NCBI RefSeq assembly: GCF_052030545.1
Contig: NZ_JBPDIH010000006.1
Span: 284,868 to 348,867 of the forward strand
Source: CANMXU01 sp052030545
GTDB lineage: Bacteria > Pseudomonadota > Gammaproteobacteria > Enterobacterales > Alteromonadaceae
Direction: 5' to 3'
DNA length: 64,000 bases
Shown here piece by piece: positions 19,734 to 29,063 of the stretch (positions are counted from its first letter, which is position 1; each line of letters opens with the position of its first letter). The position numbers were made by a program, and so were the translations under genes. Under the pieces are notes generated by a model. It saw nothing but the letters and a program-made list of their open reading frames with translations, searched no databases and was not told where the DNA came from.

Positions 19734-20426
19734 ATGGCAATTAAACCTAAAATACTGATCGTTGAAGATGAAATATCGATTGCTCGAGGCTTAACCGACT
19801 TGTTTATTTTTCATGGCTTTGACGTGGTTTGCGAACAAGATGGTCAGCAAGGTTTAACTACTGCGCTTAGCAATAAGTTTGACTGCATTTTGCTTGACGT
19901 GATGCTGCCTTCGATGGACGGCTTTAGTGTATGCAATGCCATTCGAACCGCATCAAGAGAGCAGCCCATTGTGATGCTCACCGCAAAAAGCTCTGAAGAA
20001 GATATCATTAATGGCTTAACGCTCGGGGCTGATGACTATATTGCCAAGCCCTTTTCAGTTCAAGAGCTTGTCTTGCGTGTGAAAACCATTTTACGACGAA
20101 CTGGTTGGCATCAAGACAAAGACCGTCTTAATTTGGGTGACGATATTACCATCGACTCTGAAAATTTAACCGGAACAGTTCGAGGTGAGGAAAATATATT
20201 TACCCGGCGTGAAATCGATATTCTAACCTATTTGCACCAGCACAAACGCCCAGTGCCTCGCACTGAGTTACTCACTAATGTTTGGGGCTATGCTAAGCCT
20301 AGCCTAATTGATACTCGAACCGTTGATATACATATTGCTAAACTAAGAAAAAAAATTGAAGTCAATTGCAAAAACCCACAGCTACTGGTGACCTTTCGCG
20401 GTGAAGGTTACAAGTTAATTGTTTAA
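19734..20426 (+). CDS. OmpR/PhoB-family response regulator
   Basis: 230 residues from ATG 19734 (MAIKPKILIVEDE). The receiver domain has acidic pocket E11-D12, phospho-acceptor Asp55 in L-L-D-V-M-L-P, the switch T in M-L-T-A-K and the conserved Lys in A-K-P-F. The C-terminal winged helix (about 130-228) ends R-G-E-G-Y-K-L, diagnostic of OmpR/PhoB effectors. The partner kinase starts 10 bp downstream, so the pair is one operon. The likely target is the divergent TonB-dependent receptor, sharing a 276-bp promoter region. Confidence 0.93.
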   Translation: MAIKPKILIVEDEISIARGLTDLFIFHGFDVVCEQDGQQGLTTALSNKFDCILLDVMLPSMDGFSVCNAIRTASREQPIVMLTAKSSEEDIINGLTLGADDYIAKPFSVQELVLRVKTILRRTGWHQDKDRLNLGDDITIDSENLTGTVRGEENIFTRREIDILTYLHQHKRPVPRTELLTNVWGYAKPSLIDTRTVDIHIAKLRKKIEVNCKNPQLLVTFRGEGYKLIV

Positions 20427-20436
20427 GCAGACATAT

Positions 20437-22230
20437 ATGGCATTTTTTAATAATAACTTTATCAGTAGCCAGCAGCGCATTAATCGTTTGCGAATGATGT
20501 TGGCCACGTTTTTTATTTGTTTATTGATCCCGCTAAGTCTGATCATTTATTACGTATTTCAACAAATAGAAAATGATATGGATTTTCAATACCAATGGAA
20601 ATCGGTCAATGCGCTTAAACAAATCAACAAAAAATTAAACAATCGCGTAAAAATAGAACGTAAACGTCCTGTTGAGCACTATAGTTTTTATCAAATGGTA
20701 TCGAACCCTTTAACGGGTGAATTAACGCAAGAACTGTCGCCGCTAGCTAACCCGGAAAATTACCCTGAAAATATAGGCCTTATTGGCTACTTTGAAATTA
20801 ATGCCGATAAAACTTTATCAACACCTTTATTACCCGCTCAAACCAAAACACAAATTAAATCAGCGCACACAAAGTTGCACTGGCAAGAAATAGAACGTCG
20901 CTTAGCGGTAAAAGAAACAATTAAGCAAATATTGCTAAAAAACGATTTTGTTATCAACGACGATAAACGCTTAACTAAAAATAGCCCTCAAATTAGCCAA
21001 GCAACGGCCAACCTTAAAACTGAATTGTTTCAGGTTAAAATTACCGATAATAACGAGCTAATAATTTTTAGAAACTACTGGCAAAGTCAACACCACAAAA
21101 TTCAGGGTTTCATCGTCGAGCAAGACGCTTATTTGCAAAAACTATTAAGTGAACACCTTGAACAAGGGCACTTCGACAGCGATGTGCAAATGCGCCTTAA
21201 GGTCATTCACCTCGACAAGAGTATTCATCAATATTTTCATTATTCAATTAGTAATGAACAAACACAGGTGGTATTAAGTAACGAACCCATTACCTCGCTG
21301 GAAAAAAAATATATCTTTCACGGCTACCTGATCGCACCTTTTCAGCAAATACAATTAATGTTCACCACCAATAATTATCATTTGGGCTCAGCATCAGAGT
21401 TTATTATTTTCTTTTTTATCATTTTAATCACTGTATTAGTTACCGGATTTTTAGGCATTTATTGGGTCGGCATTAAACAAATAGAATTAACCGAACAACG
21501 GATGAATTTTGTTTCATCAGTAAGCCACGAGCTTAAAACGCCGCTCACTTCTATTTTAATGTATGCCGAAATGTTAAAAGCTGAAATGGTAAAAGAAGCA
21601 GATAAACAAAAGGAATATCATGAGTTTATTTATAATGAAAGTGAGCGACTATCTCGATTGATAAATAACATTTTAAAACTCTCAAATTTAAATCGGCAGC
21701 AAGAAGTGATTGATCTTGAATACGTTAATATTCTGTCGTTAATTGATACTATTCAATCAAAGGTTTCATCACTGATTGAAAAAAATGACTTTAAGGTTAA
21801 TTTTGTTATTGGCGACAACGTTAATGAAAACGCTGAAATGCTTGTTGATTTAGACGCATTTTCACAAATTGTGATCAACCTAGTCGACAATTCGATTAAG
21901 TTCTTTAACGCTGCAAAAATTAACGACCAACAGCGCCGCCAAATCAACATCACTTTTGACCTAAATAACCAGTCAAATAAAAGCTTAATATTTAGCGTTG
22001 CTGATTTAGGACCAGGTATTTCATCAGCCAAGCTCGATCGCGTATTTGAACTGTTTTATCGTGAAGGCAATGAACTCACTCGCACTACACCCGGCACCGG
22101 TATTGGTTTAGCCTTGGTAAGCGAATTAGTCACCGCCCAAGGTGGAAAAATTGAAGTAAAACCCAAAACACCAGGGGTTGAATTTGCAATAACATTTGCT
22201 GCGCGAAAAATTAAAATGAGTGAACACTAG
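20437..22230 (+). CDS. Membrane sensor histidine kinase
   Basis: 597 residues from ATG 20437; a TTG at 20419 would overlap the response regulator gene and is less likely. TM1 is at about 17-42, then a long periplasmic sensor of about 280 residues, TM2 (about 323-345) and a short linker without an obvious HAMP domain. The HisKA box is F-V-S-S-V-S-H-E-L-K-T-P with His364, and the HATPase_c domain has N-box LVDNSIKF, D-L-G-P-G-I-S and G-T-G-I-G-L-A-L. The sensor region matches no family I recognise. It signals to the adjacent OmpR-type regulator; the ligand is unknown but may be linked to the divergent receptor's substrate. Confidence 0.92.
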   Translation: MAFFNNNFISSQQRINRLRMMLATFFICLLIPLSLIIYYVFQQIENDMDFQYQWKSVNALKQINKKLNNRVKIERKRPVEHYSFYQMVSNPLTGELTQELSPLANPENYPENIGLIGYFEINADKTLSTPLLPAQTKTQIKSAHTKLHWQEIERRLAVKETIKQILLKNDFVINDDKRLTKNSPQISQATANLKTELFQVKITDNNELIIFRNYWQSQHHKIQGFIVEQDAYLQKLLSEHLEQGHFDSDVQMRLKVIHLDKSIHQYFHYSISNEQTQVVLSNEPITSLEKKYIFHGYLIAPFQQIQLMFTTNNYHLGSASEFIIFFFIILITVLVTGFLGIYWVGIKQIELTEQRMNFVSSVSHELKTPLTSILMYAEMLKAEMVKEADKQKEYHEFIYNESERLSRLINNILKLSNLNRQQEVIDLEYVNILSLIDTIQSKVSSLIEKNDFKVNFVIGDNVNENAEMLVDLDAFSQIVINLVDNSIKFFNAAKINDQQRRQINITFDLNNQSNKSLIFSVADLGPGISSAKLDRVFELFYREGNELTRTTPGTGIGLALVSELVTAQGGKIEVKPKTPGVEFAITFAARKIKMSEH

Positions 22231-22257
22231 TTGTAAAACAACAATTTTACCCATAAA

Positions 22258-22283
22258 AAAAGCCGCTTAGCAGCGGCTTTTAT
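22258..22283. terminator. Bidirectional intrinsic terminator between kinase and ssb
   Basis: A stem AAAAGCCGCT / AGCGGCTTTT with loop TAGC is flanked by A-rich and T-rich runs, so it can serve both the kinase operon and the convergent ssb gene. Confidence 0.88.
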
Positions 22284-22314
22284 ATATGTTTTTCAACATT
22301 TAAATCTTTATCAT

Positions 22315-22947
22315 TTAGAACGGGATATCGTCATCAAAGTCGATGGTTGGTTCTTGCGGGTTTACTTTAGGTGCTTGTTGAGGCGCCTGTTGTTGAAAAC
22401 CACCCTGTGGTTGAGCAGGTTTGTAAGCTTGCTGAGGCGCTTGCTGCTGGTACCCACCTTGCTGCGCTTGAGCTGGCTGCTGATACGCAGGTTGCTGTGG
22501 CGCTGCTTGTTGTTGGAAACCACCTTGTGGTTGAGCAGGTTTATTGTAAGCCTGTTGAGCCGGAGCTGGCTGCTGGAAACCACCTTGCTGTTGACCAGCA
22601 CCGGCACCACGAGAATCAAGCATTTGCATGTCGTTAACAACAATTTCAGTTGTGTACTGATCAGCACCTTGCTGGTTTTGCCATTTACGTGTTTGTAAAC
22701 GACCTTCAAGATAAACCTTAGAACCTTTCTTTAAGTATTCGCCAGCAATTTCAGCTAAACGTTGATACATAACAATACGGTGCCATTCAGTTTTTTCTTT
22801 TTGCTCACCGGTTTGCTTGTCTTTCCAAGTTTCTGACGTTGCTACGGTAAAATTGGCAACAGCACCACCATTTGGCATAAAACGTACTTCTGGATCTTGT
22901 CCTAAGTTACCGACAATTATTACTTTATTAATACCACGACTGGCCAT
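22315..22947 (-). CDS. ssb: Single-stranded DNA-binding protein
   Basis: 210 residues. The N-terminal OB fold (1-110) starts MASRGINKVIIVGNLGQDPE, followed by a disordered Gln/Pro/Gly linker (about 115-195) with imperfect repeats of the type QPQGGFQQQAP, and the acidic tip DFDDDIPF that recruits SSB partners. It binds single-stranded DNA as a tetramer in replication, recombination and repair. The low-complexity linker also gives open but spurious frames in other phases. In many gammaproteobacteria ssb sits divergent from uvrA; here the two are about 10 kb apart. No LexA box was recognised upstream. Confidence 0.97.
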   Translation of the reverse strand: MASRGINKVIIVGNLGQDPEVRFMPNGGAVANFTVATSETWKDKQTGEQKEKTEWHRIVMYQRLAEIAGEYLKKGSKVYLEGRLQTRKWQNQQGADQYTTEIVVNDMQMLDSRGAGAGQQQGGFQQPAPAQQAYNKPAQPQGGFQQQAAPQQPAYQQPAQAQQGGYQQQAPQQAYKPAQPQGGFQQQAPQQAPKVNPQEPTIDFDDDIPF

Positions 22948-23176
22948 GTATGCTGTTCCTATTTATTCAAAGATGTTCGTTCGAAAAGACGATTTTTTAC
23001 TATCCGGATATTCTACTATAGCTTTAAAATTTCTGACACTAGAAAGTGATACCGAATGCTAACAATCGTAATCAGCCGTGAGATCATCGAGTAAAAACAA
23101 TAGATAAGCCAAATAAAAAAATATTTCGTGAGGTATTAAAAATAATTTATTGGCAATATCGAAAGTAATGAATAAC

Positions 23177-23644
23177 CTACTTGGCTAGCAACTGCACAAT
23201 TTCTTGCTCATATGTCGTTTTTTTCTTGTCAGTAAAACCAACATGGGCGCTAACAATTTCACCTTTACGGTTAAATACAAAGCTACTGGGCATGCCTTTT
23301 AATTTAAAGTAACGGGCTATTTTACCTTTAGGATCGTAAATAATGTCGAACTTGGCGGGGTTTTCCGTTAAAAATTTGGCAGCTAAATCAGCTTGCGCAT
23401 CTAAATTAACACTTAATATTTTAAGCCCGTCTTTGCCATAGCGCTGCTGCATTTTATTCATCCAAGGAAATGAGCGCCGACAAGGCACGCACCAAGACGC
23501 CCAAAAATCTAAATAAATCACTTTTCCTTGATGCTTGGCTAATACGTTTGCAAAGCTAGGTGGCAACTCAGTTTGAGCCAACAGCTTAAAAGGCGAGATG
23601 GCAATCAAACAGATAAACGATAATTGAAGCAGCAGCTTTTTCAT
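23177..23644 (-). CDS. TlpA/ResA-like thioredoxin, exported
   Basis: 155 residues. The signal peptide is 1 to about 23 (ends LLAQTE), then a thioredoxin fold with active site W-C-V-P-C in the sequence DFWASWCVPC and the cis-Pro loop G-M-P-S-S-F. This marks the TlpA/ResA/DsbE-like periplasmic reductase family that maintains thiols, for example during cytochrome c maturation. No ccm genes are nearby, so the partner is unknown. The following minus-strand genes (thioesterase, chemoreceptor) are upstream of it in transcription and not obviously related. Confidence 0.9.
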   Translation of the reverse strand: MKKLLLQLSFICLIAISPFKLLAQTELPPSFANVLAKHQGKVIYLDFWASWCVPCRRSFPWMNKMQQRYGKDGLKILSVNLDAQADLAAKFLTENPAKFDIIYDPKGKIARYFKLKGMPSSFVFNRKGEIVSAHVGFTDKKKTTYEQEIVQLLAK

Positions 23645-23683
23645 GAAAATCCTTGTTGTGACACGTTTATACTTTTTATCTCT

Positions 23684-24082
23684 CTATTGAGCTTGAAATT
23701 GATGCGCAAGTAAAGTCTCTTTTACTGAATCTGCAATGGTTTGGCTTGTTTGTTGTTGATAACAATAATGTACCATCACTGCCGTACCTGAAGCGCACTT
23801 TGCTCCGTTTTGCCAAAGCTCTTGGTAAACATCAAATGATGCACCGCCAATTCGGCTGATGTAAGTACGTACTTCTAGCGCCTGACCATAAAACATTTGG
23901 GCATGATATGAGACATCAATTTTAGCTAAAATAAGCTGCCAATTATTAGTATCAAGCTCAGGCATAAATAAACGAAATACCGGATCGCGCGCGCCCTCAA
24001 ACCAAATAGGCACCATGGTATTGTTAATATGACCAAGGGCATCGGTATCGCTAAATCTTGGTGTGATAATTTCTGTGAACAT
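23684..24082 (-). CDS. Hotdog-fold acyl-CoA thioesterase, YbgC/FcbC-like
   Basis: 132 residues, the usual length of 4HBT-type thioesterases. The N-terminal catalytic motif is visible: R-F-S-D-T-D-A-L-G-H-I-N-N, with the active-site Asp and the H-I/V-N-N element. It hydrolyses a short acyl-CoA or acyl-ACP thioester; the substrate is not inferable. It lies 20 bp downstream of the chemoreceptor gene on the same strand and 39 bp upstream of the thioredoxin gene, so the three could be co-transcribed by spacing alone. Confidence 0.87.
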   Translation of the reverse strand: MFTEIITPRFSDTDALGHINNTMVPIWFEGARDPVFRLFMPELDTNNWQLILAKIDVSYHAQMFYGQALEVRTYISRIGGASFDVYQELWQNGAKCASGTAVMVHYCYQQQTSQTIADSVKETLLAHQFQAQ

Positions 24083-24102
24083 ATTTCTCTCGAACTTTAT
24101 TG

Positions 24103-26073
24103 TTATGGTTTGGATAAGGTAAATTGGCCAAGCTGGCTTGCTAACGTTGCCGCGAGGTTATTTAAGTTTTCACCAGATTCTGCGGCATCTTTAGCAGCAA
24201 TCATTAATTGCTCTGAGCCTTTAGCAATATTATCGGTTTTATCGTCAATATCTACTACCATTTGGCTTTGCTGTTCTACTGCCGCAGATATTTCCACCGT
24301 GGCATCAACAATTTGGCTAACATTGGAGCTGACTGATTGAAAGGTATTGGCTACTTGCGTAGTGCGCTCTACCCCAGCTTGCGCTTTTTCTACGCCAGTA
24401 TTCATGGCGCTCACTGATTTGTCTGCGCCTAATTGCAGCTGTTCAATAATACGTTGAATTTCAGTGGTGGAGTCTTGTGTGCGACTTGCTAAGGTTCTTA
24501 CTTCATCGGCGACAACGGCAAAACCGCGCCCCTGCTCTCCTGCACGAGCAGCTTCAATCGCCGCATTTAACGCTAGTAAGTTGGTTTGGTCGGCAATTTC
24601 ACGAATAACATTAACAAACTGTCCAATTTCAGTGCTTAAACCAGCAAGTTCATTAATCACTTTTGCTGAGTCATTCACTTCAACAGAAATATCAACAATC
24701 GCAGCAGCTGTTTCACCGACAACGCCTTCACCTAAGTTAACTTGTTCACTGGCTTGTTCGGTAATTACTTGCGCTGATTGTGTACTTTGGTTGATCACCG
24801 CAACTGATGCTGAAACCTGACTGATTGCTTGGCTAACACCCAAAGTATTTTCTTGTTGTACCGTTAAGCTTTTTTCCATGTTATTGGTCAGTTGATGAAT
24901 TTCACCTGCGGCTGTTTTTAAGTGCTCAACATCATCATTAAATAATAACAATAGCTGCTTAATTTTATTTTGCATCAGGGCAAAACTGCGGGCAATATCC
25001 CCTAATTCATCTTTTGCCGTTAGCGTAAGCTCATCAGTAAAGTCACCATTACCTAGCGCCTTGGCTGCCTGTTTAATGCTGTCAACATTTGCCCGTAATG
25101 AGTGATAAATTCCCACTAATAAATACAAGGTTAGCAAGGTGATAAATATTAAGCCAAGGCTGATCAGCCATAAAAATTCAATGCTTTGATTTTGCTTGTT
25201 GGTTAGGTTTTCAAACAAAAGTTGTTGGCTTTGCTGTAATAATTGGTCGGCAAGCTGCGCCACTTCTGTTGCCTGAGAACGTGCTTGTTGCGCCGTTAAC
25301 GCAATATCGTCGGGTTCAATTAACTGTTTTTTTAATAACGCTTGGTAATCATCAAGCGCTTCGCTAAACGCTTGTTGTTTAGTCAGATAAACATTTAATG
25401 GCAAAGCTGCAACGCGTTTTAATTGCTGATTATTTTTATGTAATTGTAATTGCAACTGATCAAGGCGCTGATCGAGTGCGACAATCAAGGTATACGACTG
25501 CGCGCTAAAGCCTTGCTCGGCTAAAATATATTTGGTCAGTGCTGAAATACGTGCGATATACTCAATCAGTATCGGCATTCTATCAATGCGTGCTTGGGCT
25601 AAATAAAAAGAAAGTGGCTCACTGTCTCGGCTTAAACCACTTAAAGCGGCAATGTTTTCGCGTGCGGTTAAGGTATCTTCATATACGGTGGCAAATGCAG
25701 GAAAAGCGCTCAGGCCACTAGCCGTTTCTACCTGTTGCCAATGCATGGTTAAGTCATCAATAAATCCGGTAACTTGGCTAAGTTCTTTGGATTGGTCAAG
25801 CTGTTGTTGAAACTGCTCAATAGCCGATGTTATATCACCGGCATCGCTGACTTGCGCGGCGCTAATATTTTTTTCAATGTTGCCAAGCTGCTTAATAAAC
25901 GCTAAGCCCGTTAGCTGCCCTTGGTATTGCTCGGTTAATTTTTGCTGTGCTTGTACTATCCATAAAAATGAGGCCAGTAAAGGTAAATAAAACATTAACG
26001 CTAAAAGTAAAAATTTCGCTTTAAAGTTTAATCGGTTAGATAAACGAATAGCAGGCGCGAGCAACGTGGTCAT
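24103..26073 (-). CDS. Methyl-accepting chemotaxis protein
   Basis: 656 residues. TM1 is at about 22-44, followed by a long helical ligand-binding region (about 45-295) and TM2 (about 296-320). A HAMP domain (about 320-372) comes next, then the signalling domain with the hairpin tip (EIADQTNLLALNAAIEAARA) and G-E-Q-G-R-G-F-A-V-V-A-D-E-V-R-T-L-A. No CheR-docking pentapeptide is present at the C-terminus (ends GQFTLSKP). The ligand-binding region is all-helical, unlike dCACHE sensors, and its ligand is unknown. It relays to CheA/CheW encoded elsewhere. Confidence 0.93.
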   Translation of the reverse strand: MTTLLAPAIRLSNRLNFKAKFLLLALMFYLPLLASFLWIVQAQQKLTEQYQGQLTGLAFIKQLGNIEKNISAAQVSDAGDITSAIEQFQQQLDQSKELSQVTGFIDDLTMHWQQVETASGLSAFPAFATVYEDTLTARENIAALSGLSRDSEPLSFYLAQARIDRMPILIEYIARISALTKYILAEQGFSAQSYTLIVALDQRLDQLQLQLHKNNQQLKRVAALPLNVYLTKQQAFSEALDDYQALLKKQLIEPDDIALTAQQARSQATEVAQLADQLLQQSQQLLFENLTNKQNQSIEFLWLISLGLIFITLLTLYLLVGIYHSLRANVDSIKQAAKALGNGDFTDELTLTAKDELGDIARSFALMQNKIKQLLLLFNDDVEHLKTAAGEIHQLTNNMEKSLTVQQENTLGVSQAISQVSASVAVINQSTQSAQVITEQASEQVNLGEGVVGETAAAIVDISVEVNDSAKVINELAGLSTEIGQFVNVIREIADQTNLLALNAAIEAARAGEQGRGFAVVADEVRTLASRTQDSTTEIQRIIEQLQLGADKSVSAMNTGVEKAQAGVERTTQVANTFQSVSSNVSQIVDATVEISAAVEQQSQMVVDIDDKTDNIAKGSEQLMIAAKDAAESGENLNNLAATLASQLGQFTLSKP

Positions 26074-26174
26074 AACATTCCTTTGGTCATTATTTTTGAA
26101 TAAGCATAACAGTTGACCTGCAAAGTACGGGGATTATTTCATTGAATAAACGTACAGTTATAAAATACCCGCTG

Positions 26175-26216
26175 AAAATAAAAAAGCCGCTTAATATAGA
26201 AGATATTAAGCGGCTT
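26175..26216 (-). terminator. Intrinsic terminator of fadH
   Basis: A perfect 14-bp stem AAGCCGCTTAATAT / ATATTAAGCGGCTT (26184-26197, 26203-26216) with a 5-base loop. On the minus strand it is followed by a T-rich tract, placed 30 bp after the fadH stop. Confidence 0.9.
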
Positions 26217-26245
26217 AACGGTTCATGAATGACCAAGAATGAAGG

Positions 26246-28276
26246 TTAAAGCTTGGCAGCTAACTCCGCAGCTTGTCTGATAGCACGTTTTGCATCTAAC
26301 TCGGCGGCAACATTAGCGCCACCAATTAAATGGGTACTTACGCCTTTATCGAGTAGTTGCTGATACAAACTGCGCTCTGATTCTTGGCCTGCGCAAATAA
26401 TCACGTTATCAACATCTAATACTTGTTCTTTACCATCCACTTCGATGGTTAAGCCATTATCGTCGATGCTTTTGTAAGTAACACCTGGGATCATGCTCAC
26501 GCCATTTTTTTGCAGCGTCGCGCGGTGGATCCAACCGGTAGTTTTTCCTAAGCCAGCGCCCACTTTGGTAGTTTTACGTTGCAATAAATAAATTTCACGC
26601 TCCGTTTTTTCATGCTCGGCTTTTTCAAGCAATGCCCCCGCATGAGTGAAATTTTTATCAACGCCCCAATTGGCTAACCACTTATCTGGCTCTGTGGTTA
26701 ATGATTTTTCTTCTGCTAAATAACAGGCAACATCAAAGCCAATACCACCTGCGCCAATAATGGCGACTTTTTTACCAACAGGCTCTTTGTCGCGCAATAC
26801 TTGTATATAGCTTTTCACTTTCGGATGGTCAAAACCATTAAGGGGTAATTTACGTGGAATAATGCCTGTGGCTAATACCACTTCATCAAAACCTTCACTT
26901 GCCAGTTGTTCAACGGTTTTTTCACTGTTTAAGTTTACTGAAACATTTAATAGTTCCAGTTTTTTACCAAAGTATCTTAAGGTTTCATAAAACTCTTCTT
27001 TACCCGGAACTTGTTTAGCAATATTAAATTGACCGCCAATTTCACTAGCGCGGTCGAACAATTCCACTTTATGACCACGCTCAGAGGCATATACACTAAA
27101 GGCTAAACCGGCAGGGCCTGCGCCAACAACGGCGATGCGTTTCGACTTGTCAATTTCGCCAAAGGTTAATTCGGTTTCGTAACACGCCTGTGGATTTACT
27201 AAACATGAAGCGCGTTGCTGTTTAAAAACGTGATCAAGACAGGCTTGATTACAGCCAATACAGGTATTGATTTCATCAGCGCGGTTTTCTCGTGCTTTAT
27301 TAACAAAAGCCGCGTCGGCTAAAAATGGTCTTGCCATCGACACCATATCGGCATGTCCGTCAGCTAATACTTTTTCAGCAGTATCTGGGGCATTAATACG
27401 GTTAGTGGTGACCAACGGAATAGAGACTTCTTTTTTCATGCGCTCGGTGATCCAAGTAAACGCAGCTCTTGGTACCGAAGTCGCAATGGTAGGTACACGC
27501 GCTTCATGCCAGCCAATACCGGTATTAATAATGGTTGCGCCAGCGGCTTCTATGCCTTTGGCCATCGTCACTACTTCTTCCCAAGTATTGCCGCCTTCAA
27601 CTAAATCGAGCATAGATAAACGGAAAATAATAATGAATTTTTCACCCACTGAAGCTCTTACCGCTTTGACGGTTTCAGTAGCAAAACGCATTCTGTTTTC
27701 AATGCTACCGCCCCACTCATCGGTACGTTTATTCACGCGTTTACAGCTAAATTGGTTGATCAAATAGCCTTCTGAGCCCATTACTTCAATGCCATCGTAA
27801 CCTGCTTTTTGCGCAAGCTTGGCAGATTTTGCAAAATCTTTAATGGTGCCTTTAATTTGGCGAACCGACATTTGTTTTGGCGTAAAGGGGTTTATTGGCG
27901 ATTTAACTTTACTGGCTGATAAGCTAAACGGGTGATATGAATAACGGCCTGCGTGCAATAGCTGGACACAAATTTTGGTATCATATTTATGCACGGCATC
28001 GGTAATTTGACGATGTTTATTTACATGCCAAAATTTACTTAACTCACAACCCATCGGCGCTAAACGGCCGCGAGCGTTAGGGCTAATACCACCAGTAACA
28101 ATTAACGCGACACCACCTTTAGCTCGCTCTTCATAAAAAGCCGCCAGTTTTTCAAAACCATTTTTCTCTTCTTCAAGGCCAGTATGCATCGAGCCCATTA
28201 ACGTTCGGTTAGCTAAGGTCGTAAAACCAAGGTCTAGCGGCGCTAATAAATTTGGATAGTGAGTAGATTGTGTCAT
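26246..28276 (-). CDS. fadH: NADPH-dependent 2,4-dienoyl-CoA reductase
   Basis: 676 residues, the length of E. coli FadH. The N-terminal old-yellow-enzyme TIM barrel binds FMN and carries the Y-D-G-I-E-V-M-G-S-E-G-Y motif. A [4Fe-4S] cluster is ligated by C-I-G-C-N-Q-A-C and a fourth Cys 11 residues on, followed by FAD and NADPH Rossmann domains (VVGAGPAGLAF, AIIGAGGIGFD). It reduces 2,4-dienoyl-CoA intermediates so that unsaturated fatty acids can enter beta-oxidation. It is a single gene with its own terminator; other fatty-acid genes are 20 kb away. Confidence 0.95.
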   Translation of the reverse strand: MTQSTHYPNLLAPLDLGFTTLANRTLMGSMHTGLEEEKNGFEKLAAFYEERAKGGVALIVTGGISPNARGRLAPMGCELSKFWHVNKHRQITDAVHKYDTKICVQLLHAGRYSYHPFSLSASKVKSPINPFTPKQMSVRQIKGTIKDFAKSAKLAQKAGYDGIEVMGSEGYLINQFSCKRVNKRTDEWGGSIENRMRFATETVKAVRASVGEKFIIIFRLSMLDLVEGGNTWEEVVTMAKGIEAAGATIINTGIGWHEARVPTIATSVPRAAFTWITERMKKEVSIPLVTTNRINAPDTAEKVLADGHADMVSMARPFLADAAFVNKARENRADEINTCIGCNQACLDHVFKQQRASCLVNPQACYETELTFGEIDKSKRIAVVGAGPAGLAFSVYASERGHKVELFDRASEIGGQFNIAKQVPGKEEFYETLRYFGKKLELLNVSVNLNSEKTVEQLASEGFDEVVLATGIIPRKLPLNGFDHPKVKSYIQVLRDKEPVGKKVAIIGAGGIGFDVACYLAEEKSLTTEPDKWLANWGVDKNFTHAGALLEKAEHEKTEREIYLLQRKTTKVGAGLGKTTGWIHRATLQKNGVSMIPGVTYKSIDDNGLTIEVDGKEQVLDVDNVIICAGQESERSLYQQLLDKGVSTHLIGGANVAAELDAKRAIRQAAELAAKL

Positions 28277-28459
28277 AAGTTACCAACAATTTAGTTACAA
28301 AGGTCAAACCAGTTATCTTATAAAGTAATCGCTCTTTAGCAAAAAAACAAGTTAATTTTGACACCTGTCAGATTAAATTTATTTTCGCCTTATAACTACA
28401 GAATAAAAACTGAATCTAGTATCCTGTTTCCACTGTCATTTCCTAATAGCTCAAAGCCT

Positions 28460-28942
28460 ATGCACAAAGAAAAACTGATTGAGCTGATCATCAGTCAACT
28501 ACACCAAGAATTGAGTATTGCACTCGAAGCTGCAAAAAATGCTCACCTTGCCGCTATCGACGATCAATCGGTCGCCGAAACGCAATACGATACGCTAGCA
28601 ATTGAAGCGGCGTATTTGGCAGAAGGACAAACAAGGCGTGTTGACGAGATAAAACAGGCGATTTTGGCCTACCAACAAATACCACTTCACACGTTTAATC
28701 AAGATACGGCAATCGCGTTAACAGCAATGGTGCAACTTGAACAAGATAGTAACAACCAACATTGGTATTTTATTGGCCCTGCAGCCGGCGGATTTAAAAC
28801 TACAATTGAGCAACGCCATTATACAGTGATCACCCCACAATCCCCTTTTGGGCAGGCGTTAATAGGCAAATACCTTGATGATGACGTTATTCTTATTTTG
28901 GGTACAAAAACAGTTTCTGACTATATTTCAAACTGTTATTAA
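28460..28942 (+). CDS. GreA/GreB-like transcription factor, short variant
   Basis: 160 residues from ATG 28460 (MHKEKLIELIISQL); the 34 codons upstream in the longest frame are not family-like. A coiled-coil N-terminal half carries an acidic tip-like segment (N/Q-Y-D-T-L-A-I-E-A-A-Y). The C-terminal half matches the Gre FKBP-like domain, with I-G-P-A-A-G-G, I-T-P-Q-S-P-F-G-Q-A-L-I-G-K and a final strand. The tip residues D-x-x-E of GreA are not conserved in spacing, so cleavage-stimulating activity is doubtful. It may instead occupy the RNA polymerase secondary channel as a modulator. It is divergent from fadH, with 183 bp between the two start codons. Confidence 0.75.
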   Translation: MHKEKLIELIISQLHQELSIALEAAKNAHLAAIDDQSVAETQYDTLAIEAAYLAEGQTRRVDEIKQAILAYQQIPLHTFNQDTAIALTAMVQLEQDSNNQHWYFIGPAAGGFKTTIEQRHYTVITPQSPFGQALIGKYLDDDVILILGTKTVSDYISNCY

Positions 28943-29063
28943 GTCTGGAAATATTTGGCAATAATATTTAACTCGAATTGCTAGCAATAAATCTAGCTGA
29001 ATAGGTAATTTGAACTAAAATGTTACTATTGCTTGGCTCAATAGAAAGCAATTAAGGCCACTT

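Noticed and set aside
22354..22709. Several long alternate-frame ORFs over ssb
   Set aside because: They result from the low-complexity Gln/Pro/Gly linker; only the minus-strand ssb frame has a family match and the acidic C-terminal tip.
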